Of a DNA stretch of 64,000 bases, positions 46,851 through 58,599 are shown in pieces. Numbering within the stretch: position 1 is the first letter of the stretch; every line of letters begins with the position of its first letter. Source of the stretch: Distichodus sexfasciatus (taxonomy: Eukaryota; Chordata; Actinopteri; Characiformes; Distichodontidae); NCBI GenBank assembly GCA_032718565.1, contig JAVGVS010000499.1:154501-218500 (forward strand). Direction: 5' to 3'. The position numbers were made by a program, and so were the translations under genes. The notes under the pieces are model-generated. The model was not told where the DNA came from and made no database searches. It saw only the letters and a program-made list of their open reading frames with translations.

Positions 46851-47289
46851 ACCGATTATCGGGGGCTGATACTAAGCATTTTGCCGATTATCGGTATCTG
46901 TGTTAAATTTTGACGGATATTAAGTAATTACAAGGTGTGCTACTGTAGCTCCACTGCCGTCTCTTCTCTCTGTGCTGTTTGCTCTTGACTCGTTGCTTCA
47001 TTTAATGTCCCGCCCACAACAGTCTCTGATTGACTATATGTCACACAAGTAGCAGCCAATCAACGCTGAAGCCTTGCCGTCACTCACACCACACTCACAC
47101 ACAAGCGCAGCGTGAAGCTCCGAGAAGGAGAAGAGGAGAGTTTCAGCTGAGCTTCGTGTTTGAAAAATTTCAACATTTTGACAGTTTTTCTTTATTTTTG
47201 TTCCAAATATCGGTTACCAGCCCCGTTAACTAGCAATAATCGGCATCGATATCGGCCCTGAAAAACGGTATCGGACAACCTCTAATTAT
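46850..47289. mobile_element. hAT-like element, 'tatcgg' ends, next to (ATATT)n
   Basis: The left part reads 'gaccgattatcgggggctga' and the right part 'cggcatcgatatcggccctg' then 'cggtatcggacaacctct'. It is about 440 bp with no ORF, belongs to the same broad end type as the other TATCGG elements, but has a different interior. Confidence 0.7.
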
Positions 47290-47629
47290 ACTATCGCAAA
47301 TCCAGTTGATTTACACTAACTTCAGTTCGCTGCTTTTGCAATGTGGAGGAGATGGGAAGGTGAAATCCTCACAAAGGGAAAGGGTTTTTCAAAAACTCTT
47401 CTCAGTGCATATGCTGAAAAGAATATAAACAAAACGTGACCTTTTTGACCCTGAGAAGAGCACGTCCTGGACTTCTTCAGGGTCAGTTTACTACATCTAC
47501 CATGCATGATTGCTTTTAACCACTGCACCTCGTCTCTGTCTTCAGTAGCACACCTCATTATTTGAAGATCTTGCATAACTCGGTCAATCATCCAGAGGTC
47601 AGGAAGACTGCAAATGTCAGATGCACTCT

Positions 47630-47667
47630 TCCCTCTCTCTCTCTCCCTCTCTCTCTCTCATTTTCTG

Positions 47668-47713
<46 letters not shown>

Positions 47714-47735
47714 ATGCACACACTCATGCACACAT
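47630..47735. repeat. (CT)n and (CA)n microsatellites
   Basis: CT-rich at 47630-47676, then (CA)n at 47680-47712 with a 'ctcatgcacaca' extension. A further CA run lies at 47831-47856. Confidence 0.93.
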
Positions 47736-48114
47736 ACACACACACTGCAGGTCATGTTGGCACTTGTCTGTTTCACGGTAATGGAAAAGTCTGCTCAGAC
47801 CTGGAGGATAATATTTAAAAAGTAAGTGTAACACACACACACACACACACACACAGAAGAGAAACAGAGAGGCTCTCAAACACAAAACGGACATGTTGAT
47901 GCTATCTATGAGGACAAGATTTCAAGCATCACTCTTTCAAGCTGCGTGAGCCGACACTGTGCAGAGAAGTGCATTAAATGGGCACTAACATTCACACACT
48001 CACACGCATGCACACATAATATTACAGCTACACCTAAACCCAGGCCTAACCTTAACTTAAATAACCTACAGCAAATCTTTTCGATTCTAAAACCTAAAAC
48101 CTTTCTAGAAATGT

Positions 48115-48313
48115 AAGTGATTATTTGTCATTGTGAACACACCACACCACAGCGAAATGTGACCTCTGCATTTCACCCATCCGTGAGCAGCTGACACTGG
48201 TAGTGCCCAGAGAGCAGTGCTTGCTCATGAGTACCTTTATCAGTCCAGGATTCGAACCGGCCACATTCCGATCATGGGGCGAACGTCCTAATCATTACGC
48301 TACCAACTGCCCT
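48115..48313 (-). mobile_element. Family A SINE
   Basis: The plus strand reads from the tail (gtgattatttgtcattgtga) to the head ('gatcatggggcgaacg', 'cattacgctaccaactgccc'), so the element lies on the minus strand. It has one deletion in the middle compared with the copy at 17705. Confidence 0.88.
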
Positions 48314-48449
48314 AGTACTTTTTGTCCTAATGGGAGCAAGTCCATACAATAAAAACATACAACAAATTCCCCATATAGCCATAAATACAGGACCAACTGT
48401 AGTTTTTCCTCCCTTTTAGGGGACGGCTGGGTCCTCACAACCTCTTAAA

Positions 48450-48560
48450 TGCAAGATTCAAGATTTTTTACTTGTCACGTACCAAGGGTAACACGTAGTA
48501 AAAAGTTGTTGGAATGGAATGGAATGTTTCATTTCTAGACTGTACAAGTTAAAATAGCAA
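48450..48560 (-). mobile_element. LINE 3'-tail-like fragment
   Basis: 'tgcaagattcaagattttttacttgtcac..' resembles the terminal tail of the LINE at 35503, with a short (GGAAT)n run at 48513-48528. Confidence 0.45.
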
Positions 48561-48576
48561 TGGAAATAAACTGATT

Positions 48577-48892
48577 AAGTTCATTCATTCATTCATTCAT
48601 TAACCGTACCACTGAATCCCAACTGGAGTCGCAGAGACTATCCCGGGAACTACGGACGCCAGGCAGGGACCAACCCTGGGCAGGCGCTAACACACCGCAG
48701 GGCACACACACACTCACACAATCACATTCACACCCTACAGGGCCAATTTAGATTTGCCAAGTAATCTATAGTGCATACTCTCCGCCAACACGGGGAGGGC
48801 ATGCAAACTCCACACAGAAAGGCCCCGCGGCCGACCCGGGGATCGAACCCAGGACCTTCTCACTGTGAGGCGGCAACGGTGCCACCACAGAT
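48577..48892 (-). mobile_element. tRNA-derived SINE, family H, near full length
   Basis: A (CATT)n tail at 48579-48601 is followed by 'gcaaactccacacagaaagg' and 'cgaacccaggaccttctcac', then 'tgaggcggcaacggtgccac'. On the minus strand this is a tRNA-like head with B-box 'gggttcgat', then body, then (AATG)n tail. Other copies: 28405 (partial), 49018-49160 and 49612-49742 (3' parts), and 61920-62195. Confidence 0.87.
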
Positions 48893-48994
48893 TAAGTTAA
48901 AGAAAGAAAGGAGGAATAGATAAAGAGAAAGAAAACTAGGAGTAAAGCATGAAATAACCTTTTCAACTAGCATTACTACCACTATTACTACTAT

Positions 48995-49200
48995 AATAAT
49001 AATAATAATAATAATACTGTGGTGTGTTGGTGCCCGCCCAGGGTTGTTCTCCGCCTTGCGCCAGTCAGTTCCCGGGATAGGCACCGGTCCCCCCGCGGCC
49101 CCAGTTAGGATTAAGCGGTTGAGATAATGAATAAATGAATAAATGAATAAATGAATAAATGACTAATAATAATAATAATAATAATGATGATAATAATAAA
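48995..49200. repeat. (TAA)n / (TGAA)n microsatellites around a SINE 3' part
   Basis: (ATA)n at 48995-49017; SINE family H 3' part at 49018-49118 ('gtgttggtgcccgcccaggg', 'ccccagttaggattaagcgg'); (AATG)n-type tail at 49119-49161; then (TAA)n at 49163-49199. Confidence 0.88.
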
Positions 49201-49597
49201 TATCATTCTTATAATTTCATGTGCTTCTGCCCTTGTGTTTGGGTAAATGTGTGTGTAGGTGTGTGTGTGAGAGAGAAAATGTGTGTGTGTGTGTGTGTGT
49301 AAGTGCCTGCCTATATATGAGGCACTCTGGATAAAAGCTCAATTAATGAATAAATAAAACAGAGCTGATATGCGTTTACTTAAAGCAAATGCAGACCCTT
49401 GTCTATGGGGGTTTGATGGACAAAAGCTCATTAACGTGTGCAGAGTGTAAGTGCACGAACACACACACCTCCACCAACCCACACACTCACACACCCGCAC
49501 ACTCACACACAGTCTTGTACTACTATCTTTGTGGGGAACCTTCCATGGATTCCCTTAATGAAAACTGGTATGACCGCGAGCGTGACGGTGTGAGTGT

Positions 49598-49743
49598 GTG
49601 TGCCCTGTAGCGTGTTGGCGCCTGCCCAGGGTTGGTCACCACCTTGCGCCCGTCCGTAGTTCCCGCGAGAGACTCTGGTCGCTCCGCGACCCCAGTTGGG
49701 ATTGAGTGGTTCGGATAATGAATGAATGAATGAATGAATGGTT
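49598..49743 (+). mobile_element. Family H SINE 3' part with (AATG)n tail
   Basis: 'tgttggcgcctgcccagggt', 'ccccagttgggattgagtgg', then 'ttcggataatgaatgaatga'. The 5' head is missing. Confidence 0.85.
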
Positions 49744-49887
49744 AGTCGTCTGGACATTCAGTGTTGGGGAGTAACGGCTAAGCTACTTTTAAAATGCTGC
49801 AGCTTTTCCAGTATGTATTTATTTTTACGAATAGCGATCTAGCATGGCGAAACCGCCAAGAAATCTGTCATTTTTCCCTCTTTACAA

Positions 49888-49952
49888 AGACATTTACATT
49901 TACATTTACAGTATTTAGCAGACGCTCTTATCCAGAGCGACTTACAACAGTG
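49888..49952 (-). mobile_element. SINE tail (family C)
   Basis: 'acatttacatttacagtatt' then 'tagcagacgctcttatccag' and 'agcgacttac', a well-conserved fish SINE 3' tail. Confidence 0.8.
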
Positions 49953-50143
49953 CTGTTGTAGACTCCTAATTGTCTTGTGCACTCTGTAGAAAGGGACGCG
50001 AGAGCTGCTGTTCTGGTTTTGAACTCAACTCACATTCCAACGGCAGAACAGCAATGTAGGATGGGGGCATGCTGGAGAATGTTGTACAGTATTTGAGTGG
50101 TTTCACGCTCAGGAATGTGAACCAGACCATGGCCATACAACCG

Positions 50144-50148
<5 letters not shown>

Positions 50149-50189
<41 letters not shown>
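50149..50189. repeat. (CA)n microsatellite
   Basis: About 19 uninterrupted CA units preceded by a short (TA)n. Confidence 0.97.
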
Positions 50190-50349
50190 CTCTTCTGTTT
50201 AGTCTTCTATCATCACGCTTTGTCTATTCATTCTGCTCGGTTCGTATCTGCTTCTTTCTCTCTCTTCTTGTCACTCTTTTCCTGACAGGGAGGAGCTGCA
50301 GAATGCTAACTTTCTATCAAATCTTTCACAGGAGCGCCACACTAGTGGA

Positions 50350-50528
50350 GGGGCAGTCAGTAGTGTAATGTCCCGGTCTGGTAAAGGCACCAACGAGGTA
50401 CTCATGAGCAAGGTACCGTTCAGTGCTGTCCATTGCTCCTTCACAGATGGGTCAAAGGCAGAGCTCACATTTGGTTGTGGTGCGCTGTGTGCTGTGGTGT
50501 GTTCACACTGACAAATAATCACTCACTT
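50350..50528 (+). mobile_element. Family A SINE
   Basis: Head 'ggggcagtcagtagtgtaat', body 'gtactcatgagcaaggtacc', tail 'gttcacactgacaaataatc'. A deletion removes the B-box region. Confidence 0.88.
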
Positions 50529-51089
50529 GATGTCCTCCTTTGTAAATCACACAGGGTTAGCAAAACATGCAGATATGTGCCGTCACTCGTGTGCATCCAA
50601 ACACGGAGAAGAACTCACCTGACGCATGCCCAAACACACACACACACACACACACCTTTACAAGTGCGGAATACTGAAGAGGTTTATCTGAGTTAGTTCC
50701 TGTTCAGATATGCAGATACTGCATACAACTTTTTTGCATATATATCTCTTTTCCACTGCACGGATCAGTTCTCGACTCCCGACAAATTCCACATTTTCCT
50801 CCAGAAAAAAACTCTAGTGCCTGTGTGGCAAAATGGTGTGGCATCGAAACGCCACCAAAACTTTCACTGTCGTATATAGAACTGAATTAGCAACAAAGTG
50901 ATTATTATACTGTATAGGGAGATCAGATTGAAGTTTGTGGGGGGCACGGTTATAAAACGTGTTCGGTTGTGGGCGCATACTACATTGATGAACTTTTCAG
51001 CGAAGCACAGGCCGCCGGTGCAGCAGATTCTTTATGTGACTGTGTGAAAATTTGAGTTTGCAGCTCATAATAAATGTTATGGCCAATGT

Positions 51090-51690
51090 TAAGTTAAAAA
51101 CTAAGCTCGGTTGTCACGCACACTCCACTCCGTGGCCGGTAATTGGAATGGGACGTGGCCGGTCACTTCGTCGCGGCGCGTCGCTCTGCCATTAGAGTCC
51201 ACCTGGCCCTTTTCCGATTCTCATCGGCATCAACTGTGAGTATTCCAGTTACTGGGTTCATCTCTTTGTTAGAGTGTGTGTCGCTTGAACGCGGATTATT
51301 GTGGTAATCCTTACTCTTCGCGTAAGAGAGTTCTTATATCAACTCGCGTGGCCTTCCTGCCTACTCGCGCTCTCAGCCACGTTTGGGCTAACGTTTGTAG
51401 CACGCTACAAGGGCTAACAAGTAGCAATTCGTTACATCCTAACCAGATCACTGTCGAATTGTGAAAGTGTGGCATTCGGTTCATATCCTAATCAGATCCC
51501 TGTCCGAATCGGAGAGCACTCCTACAGCCGCCTAACCCGGCCGCTGGAAGTTTGCTCGCGTCTGCCTTTCTCGTCAAATCCTTACCAGATCCCTGACGAA
51601 CTTGACATCGGTAGCAAACCTGTAGTATTTATTTCACTAATGCTTGACACGCTAACTATATTAGCAGGTTGCTAATGCTCATTTTGAGTC
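51090..51690. other. Normal-complexity segment with repeated 'cc..ta..cagatccctg' words, unresolved
   Basis: CpG content is somewhat higher than in the surroundings. The phrases 'cctaaccagatcactgtcga' (51436), 'cctaatcagatccctgtccga' (51487) and 'ccttaccagatccctgacga' (51579) recur at intervals of about 50-90 bp. There is no coding frame of note. It could be part of an LTR or other element, but the ends were not found. Confidence 0.35.
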
Positions 51691-52570
51691 TTTAACTTTG
51701 AATATAGCAAAGGAAGGGGGGGGCGTGTTAATCTACGCTTCACATCACATAGGGAATGGATAAGTTCTCATTTTATCTACGACGAGGCGTTAAAAACGGC
51801 TCATGACAGAAATTGAAACAGTGACTTTATTAAACCATGGTATACTGGTATAGCGGTATATGTGACCCATGTCTAGTGTCAACATTTGCCAAAGTTATGG
51901 TACAGAGGTCGCTTGTAAGTTTTCCCTCACACTTTCTTGGGTCTTGCAGCCTGTATTTTTGCCCAGTAGTGGAGTTTGGTCTGATTGGCTCATTAGCAGG
52001 TGTTTGGTGATGAATCACAGCCTGCCGCTGTCTCAGGGGTTCCTTAAAATGCGATGCAGCACTAGTGTTTAATGGCTGCTAATTAGCATTAGCCAAAAAA
52101 AGGTCTGCTGCTGCCGTAACGGAAGCCATTAAAACTCACAGTCTGGCCTCACGCTGTGTGTTCGTGTGTTACATGGGCGAGAGTTAGCATGCAACTGCTT
52201 CAGAACAGGCAACTCATTAGAACACTCCAGGGAACTGTGAATATGTTCAATAAATCTGTAAAATTAGCACGTCCTTTTGCACCCCTGCATCGAGGTCTTG
52301 ATCGTGGTTTTTTTTCCCCCTCGTGTTTTTTTTCACAGTCGTGTAAGAGATCGTTTGTGTAATTGTTCATTAAAGTTGTCTAGAGGAGTTTGTTTAACTG
52401 AAACCGGTGGGGTTTGGGTGTCTGAACGTGGGCTTGATTTAGATTTAGATAGTGAGCTTTACACAGTTCAGGCAGCTTGATAATTTAAGCCAAATGTGAA
52501 CCCCTTGACGAGCAGGAAAGATTGTGCGATTTCCGCTGTTTAACGTAATAATCCTTTTAATTGCCTGTTT

Positions 52571-53160
52571 GGGATATCGGTCCGATAACGACTCAGATAG
52601 CTGGATCAGGTATCGATGGCATTGGGCCGATCTATGAAGCCAATCTGTAAATGCACGCACACTCAATTGGTTTTGCATGGGAAGTGTTACTGCGGTAAAG
52701 CTGGTTTATAGTTTGACATTCGCGCTAATTCCTACATATTAATACGACAATCAGCAGAATGAGCAACACAACACTCTACAACCCCAAAAGCAAATCACGT
52801 AATTATACTGTTTACTTTCCTTAACAACACCAGCTCTCGTTCGCAATCTCTGTGTTCCTGATGGTTTACAGACCATCATTAAATTACACAACTGTGTTTA
52901 AAGGAATAATTTTTGAAAAGTTATTTTGATAATAAATAATGTAGCATATACATATGGGTGTGTAATTATTACATTGTTTCAGTTAGGCAAACAGTATTTA
53001 AGTTTTTCCTTAAGCATAACGGAATAATCTCAGTCAAGTATTCAGACATTTTTTAAAGCATTATTTTCTGTTTTCTGTTTTAAAAAGATTATCAGACTTG
53101 TATCGTATCGGCAGATATCCAAATTTACAATATCGGTATTGTATCGAACATAAAAAAGTC
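52571..53160. mobile_element. TATCGG-ended hAT-like element, copy 3
   Basis: The left part 'gggatatcggtccgataacg', 'ggcattgggccgatctatg' and the right part 'atcggcagatatccaaattt' match the element at 1315-2382 at both ends. The interior (52700-52880) instead matches 33957-34425 inverted, so two related subfamilies share parts. Confidence 0.75.
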
Positions 53161-53485
53161 GTATTGTGACATGTTTACGTCATACCACCTGTCACCTTGA
53201 AGTCAATTTCCAACATATGTATTATCCTAATGGAATAAATTCGAAGTGAGGAAATATTTTGGCTTAAAATAATGGTTAAAAATCGACAAAAATGTAACTT
53301 ATTTGTTGACTAGACTAAAACTATGAAGGACAGAATAAAATGTCACTAAAACTAATACAAATTTGTATCTTATTCTAAAGGAGGTGCCAAAGTTACACAG
53401 ATTAGCTGAACATTTCAACCAGGGGCAAGAAACCTGACCCTTATTTAGTAATAAGCCGGGGGAACTTGCTGTGTGGAATCCCCAG

Positions 53486-54892
53486 ACCCTCCAGGATTGT
53501 TGCGATCACAACTATTAACGCAAATTCAGCCAGCCTCCGTGAATTCATTACGACCGTGCAATTTTGACCAATTACTGAAACTTTTCCACAATTTTTGACC
53601 AATCATTGTCATTTCCCGCAAAAACGTTGAGTCATACATCAACAAACTCACTTCATTTGGGTCAGATAAGGCAGCAGCACTGACCATTTATCCCCTTGTG
53701 ATGGACTTTGGTGCGGGTCAGATAACAACAGCGTCCGTCTGGGCCGACACAGGGAACTAAAAATATAAAATCGGCAGAACCCCCTCCGGCAGTACGCATA
53801 CGCACAAACAGTTTCAAAGACGACAATGTCAGGATCAGAGTGTAAAGCAATTTCACGCTGTGTGACGGAGGCTTCCAGCTCAGGTCTTTGAGAGAAGATT
53901 TCCCGCAGGTACGGCACAGGCTCCGCCTCAGACAACAGGGTCTACTAGAACGGCAATCTCTCTTCTTTTCCCTGTCACTCACTTACTCCTCCCTCAAGCC
54001 TTTCTCTCCCCCGTGGGGGCCAGAGAGATGCATGAATGGATGTCAGACATAAGAGTGGGGGTGAAAAGGTGTTCAATATTTAAGAGTTCCATCCACTTCT
54101 GTCCTTCCGCTGAGCGTGGCCCGAGGTTCAACCTCCTTTCTGTGTGAAGAACATTATAGCTGTCAGACTCTCACATGCCCTAATGCTCCCTGCTCTTACT
54201 CTTCTTTATCCTCTCTCTCCCTCTCTCTTTTCATTGCTTTGTAGAACTGGTTTCTATTTGCCGTCTACTTTCCACCCACCCTCGTTTTTTAATATCATTC
54301 TGAAACTCTTTTCTCCAGGGAATTCTACCTATGCAGCGTAGTGTAAGTAGTGACTGCTCTGGACGTACATCTGTGAACCATAAAAACGGAGAAAACGGTT
54401 TTGGGTTAAATTGTACTAGGTTGCTAAAGGTGCGCAGAAAACAAAAAACGGGCATCGTGTTTCATATGTCGCGTGACCCGCTCTGTTAGCTGTAACAAAA
54501 TCTAACCTCTTAGTTCTTCTAGAAGGCAATAAAAGGTGGTTTAGCTGCTCTGCACGTGTGGATTCAAATTTATTGTTCGGTGGTGGTGGCGCAGTGGTTC
54601 AAGTGACTGAAATTTTGCGTTGGTGATCATCAGATTGGATATTCGAATCCCAGGAACTTAAAGGTAAATGTGAGGCATTATTATCGCACACGTTTGCTTC
54701 GTTTTCTAAACCTAACAAGGAAGTGAGTTCGCTGACGTATGGCTCAACGTTGTGCGGGACTGGTCAAAAATTGTAGAATAGTTGCGCTAATTGGTCAAAA
54801 TTGCACGGTAGTAATGAATTTGCGGGGATTGGCTGGATTTGTGTAAATAGTTGTGATCGCAACATCGCCAATTTCCTGGAGGGTCTGTTTCA
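53486..54892. mobile_element. Inverted pair of family Z ends flanking 1 kb
   Basis: 53486-53650 is the reverse complement of family Z's right arm (ccctccagg...gttgagtcat). 54660-54892 is the same arm in forward orientation (ctcaacg...cctggaggg). The pair may be the two long inverted termini of one 1.4 kb element. The interior holds an unrecognised minus-strand frame at 53648-53935 and a SINE-like 'ggtggcgcagtggttcaagt' segment near 54590. Two independent insertions remain possible. Confidence 0.55.
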
Positions 54893-55010
54893 CATTGTAC
54901 ATACATGACAGTATTTACTCCCGATCTGTGGTCAAAACTGACCAGTGGTGAAGAGCTAGTGAAGGGATAAAACAAGCATTGCAAGGATGCATTACAGTCT
55001 CTTACCGTAC

Positions 55011-55670
55011 ATACATTCTTAAAAATATTAGAACCAAAAGTGGTTCTTCACAGTGATGTCATAGGGGAACCTTCTTTGGTTCTACAAAGACCATTTTACC
55101 CTATGGCTTCTCTTTTGAAACATTTATCATGAAGTGATCATGAAGAATTTAGTGTAAATTGTACATTTGTTCAGATGTAGTGTTTGGCAAAACTTAACTG
55201 AGTCAATTTATCAGTTACTTTATATGAACTGGAATAACTGATCTCTCTAAAAGACAGTGGCAGATATCATCTGTTACTATTAAAAATTGCACCATAACTG
55301 CAATGTCTACACACAAACAGTAAATCAGTAGGTTAGTCATAGGATCAGCAGTCATTAAGGTGTTGGTAGCCTGGTGGTAGGGCACTCGCCTTTAGACCAA
55401 GAGGTTGTGGGTTCGAATCTGACCTCTGGTGTTACCAACATTGGGTCCCAGAGAAAGACACTTAATGTAAGTTGCTCTGGATAAGAGTGTCTGCTAAATG
55501 CTGTAAATGTAAATTAAGGTCATACTTTAACATAAAGTGTTCTTCAAAACACTAAAAATGATATACGGTGTTACTTGAAGAACTCTTTTTTGCATTCAGT
55601 TGTTCTGAATGTTATTCATGTTCTACAGTTCCACGGCACTAATGAAGAACCAGTTTTTCTTAGAGTGTAA
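55011..55670. mobile_element. MITE with 'acaytcttaa..ggttcttc' ends, split by a SINE
   Basis: The left end contains 'accaaaagtggttcttcaca' and the right end 'aatgaagaaccagtttttct' then 'tagagtgtaa'; inverted, the ends match. The interior repeats 'ttggttctacaaagacc' and 'cttgaagaactctttttt' type words. The SINE at 55355-55515 is inserted in it. Confidence 0.75.
55355..55515 (+). mobile_element. tRNA-derived SINE, family C, complete
   Basis: The head 'ggtagcctggtggtagggca' then 'gaggttgtgggttcgaatct' carries clear A- and B-box like promoter elements (B box GGTTCGAATC). It ends with the conserved tail 'gataagagtgtctgctaaat' then 'gctgtaaatgtaaat'. This is a retroposed tRNA-like head, not a functional tRNA gene: there is no complete cloverleaf and a SINE tail follows. 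Confidence 0.9.
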
Positions 55671-56764
55671 AGATGTCAGTCACAAGTTTTATTACGATAT
55701 CATGTTATATCGATTCTGCGGACAGCAGTCACAAAGTTTCCTACAATTTCCATTCGATTCAACTCAGCCACTGATCAATATGAGACAATGTCAAATGCTG
55801 ATTTAACACCATCACTCCTATTAATATCATATCACAAAAAGCTTAAACTAAATATCATTTGTATTCCCGAGCTCAATATTGAAATTTAAATAAAAAGACT
55901 TCCTGTTCAATACAAAGGGTTACAATATATATGATGTCTGATCAATGTTCTCGTTTTGGACTGATGGTATCGGCTTGTTGATTGTTGTATCGATGTAAAT
56001 CGATAAATCATTACAACCCAAATTGTACACCTGTTGACAGAGATAGGCAAGTCTCAACTACACCTCCTCCAAATTTTAACAAACTCGACAAATTAGTGGA
56101 AAGACCGGCAATTTAAAGCCTGTTCCAAGCTCCACAAGCAGTGAGAGGAGGATTAACGCTTGTTTATCGCCCCAGGAGAGAGAGAGGGAGGGAGGTAGGG
56201 AGGGATGTTATAGAGAGATACCAGTGATGTCACAGGCTGGCAGACAAAAAAAAGCTGTTCTATGGGAATGCAGAGGAACGCTCTTGTACCATTGCGTTGG
56301 CACAGACTTCGACTTGCGAGTGCGATTCAAAGCACAAAAAAACCTCCAGAACCAATCAAAGGCCGCTCTTTGCATTCCGGAACCGTTTCCATGACTCCCC
56401 ACAATTGACAACAGATTGACGGGTTAGAGGGAAAATGGGGCATTTGTGTGTTGCGCTGAATGTAGTAATGATTGCACTTAAACTGTTTTGGGGGCGGCTG
56501 GGGCTGGCTGGGGCTGGCGACGGTGCGGCCCAGGCTCGAGGGAGCCCCCGTTGGGAAAAAGCAGAATAGATTCTTAAATTAAAAGCTTGAGTTCTTGCGA
56601 ACATGATTTTATTTCGGGAAATGTCTTGAAAAATAGCCAGATAATTGCAGGGTGATAAATGTTCTATAAATTTCTGTTATATGCAGAAGACAGTACAACA
56701 AAGCATGAAAATCTCAGATGAAGAAGAGGAACAGTAAGAGTGAAGCAATAATGAAAACTTTTCA

Positions 56765-56765
<1 letters not shown>

Positions 56766-56801
<36 letters not shown>

Positions 56802-56813
56802 TCTTTCTAGTGG
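56766..56813. repeat. (CT)n microsatellite
   Basis: A CT run of about 45 bp ending in 'tctctttctag'. Confidence 0.93.
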
Positions 56814-58599
56814 TGAACGTGGATGGAGGAGCTCAGGCCGACACCCCTCCTCCACAGGCCTGAGGGATGAGAGTGGAGGAAGTGACATCATCATGTGAAG
56901 GAGGAAGAAGGAGAGCGGGCAAGTTGCGATGGACATGAGGAAACAGGAAGGCATGGCGAGGAGGGGGAGAGCAGGGTTGTGTTATGTTGGTCATTAGCTG
57001 ACAGTGACCATAAGACCTGACCAGATCAAACCAGACTGGACCAGACTGGAGTGGACCTCCCAAAAAACCCAATATGGACATCAAAACGACGCACTGGGAA
57101 CCTGGGTTTAGGTGCACCGAAAAGATTCCACGTGTATAAGCGTAACACCCCCTGAAAGACTGGAACCCACTTCTGTTTGTGCAAGGAGCTGGCGTTTGGT
57201 GACTCTTTGGTATAAACCTGGCATCAGACGCTTTCCCGTCAGCTTGCTTGATGTTGGCAGTTTAACAGTGCAACATATTTAACACCAACAACCAAATCCT
57301 CATGGCCTTATAGCATTCCTCAATGTCTATTGCAAAGCCTTTACCTGTATGTAATCTGCATATTCATTTTTGTTCCCAGTAACAAATTAATCCACCACGT
57401 CATGACCCCGAACCACTAACACCACTGACCAAAATATGTTATAATATCTTCAGAGTTAGGAAATCTGGAACGATTTAAAAATTGAGACCTCCATCCCACT
57501 CCTGACTGTGATCGATCTCTCTACAAAATTCAATTTCTGGCTCCTTCTCTGGGTCAAGAGGCACGTTTAGGCCACACTTGGGCCCAATCCCCATTTTAAC
57601 TCCTACCTCTTAGCGCCTAACCCTTCATTTTAGTGTTCTCTCCACACCTAGGGGTAGGGCTAAAGGCGGGTGAATTGGGGTTGGGCCTTGGTTTCCATGA
57701 GAATGACTGAAACTTACAACTCTCCCGAAATCTGGATTCACTCACCGTTGTTGACGCTCTTTCACACTCACCCCTCAAAAAAACAAGTTTCTGATCGGAT
57801 TCCAGATGGTTTGTGAAGTTTAAAAAGGTCGCTGGTTCTGCCCTTTAGGTCCGGCTCAGAGAGAGCAGAGAGCAGAGCAGTTGGCCGTTTTCACCCCTAA
57901 TAGTAGCTTGTAAGGAAAAGCTGGTCCTGAATCAGTTTGTGTAGGCGACGTCTCTAAAAGGTGACATTTACCGACCTTTACCTCAGTAATGACTCAGATC
58001 TATAGTTAGCACCCCCTTCGCTCTGATAAACCCACTTTCACTCTGTTTCCAACACGCCTCGGATCACATTCCACCGCTCTGTTTCAATCAGCTCCAGCCC
58101 CTTATGCTGCATAACGGCTCTAATGCATGTTTCATTCTCCCAGATCTCACAGAAAATAGGCTTTTATTCATGTTTCATTTGGCATGTCATTAACTAAAAT
58201 GAAACTAACATTAGGATCACAGATTTTAAAAGATTCACTTTTTGGCTTTAACTTACACATTTGGATGCATCACTTGAGAAAATACACAAATTCTTTGCTG
58301 TTTTCCATGACATCTGAACCACAAGTTTTTACATCTGTTATGTAACTGGTTGACCACTCTTTACCCTGTGTTCCATCTGCCATAACTGCTAAAAAACTCA
58401 GATTTAGTTTCTCATGCACAAAAGAATTCATGGATAGGAACCAGGGCTGCACAATTTACTGAACTGTAAAAACATGACTGCTGTGTCATATTGTGAATGC
58501 AGATGTAATAGACAGAAAAGTGACAGGAAATTGTGAAATCACACCTCATCGTGTTAATGTTTGCTTTTAGCATATGCCTGATTAAATTTTAAATTATGT

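Noticed and set aside
47751..47821. Possible 71-bp exon between a (CA)n-ctgcag acceptor and an aaa|gtaagt donor, with VMEKSAQTWRI loosely resembling the death-domain EVEKLL..DTWR
   Set aside because: Only a few residues match, the flanking residues do not, and the NGFR death-domain exon should be much longer. The splice-like ends are common next to microsatellites.
55355..55430. tRNA gene candidate
   Set aside because: Promoter-box-like sequence is present, but it is the head of a SINE with a standard tail, and no full cloverleaf can be drawn.
56811..56870. Possible exon after a (CT)n-tag acceptor (VNVDGGAQADTPPPQA then stop)
   Set aside because: There is no similarity to any remaining NGFR part, no donor is convincing, and a CT microsatellite mimics the polypyrimidine tract.
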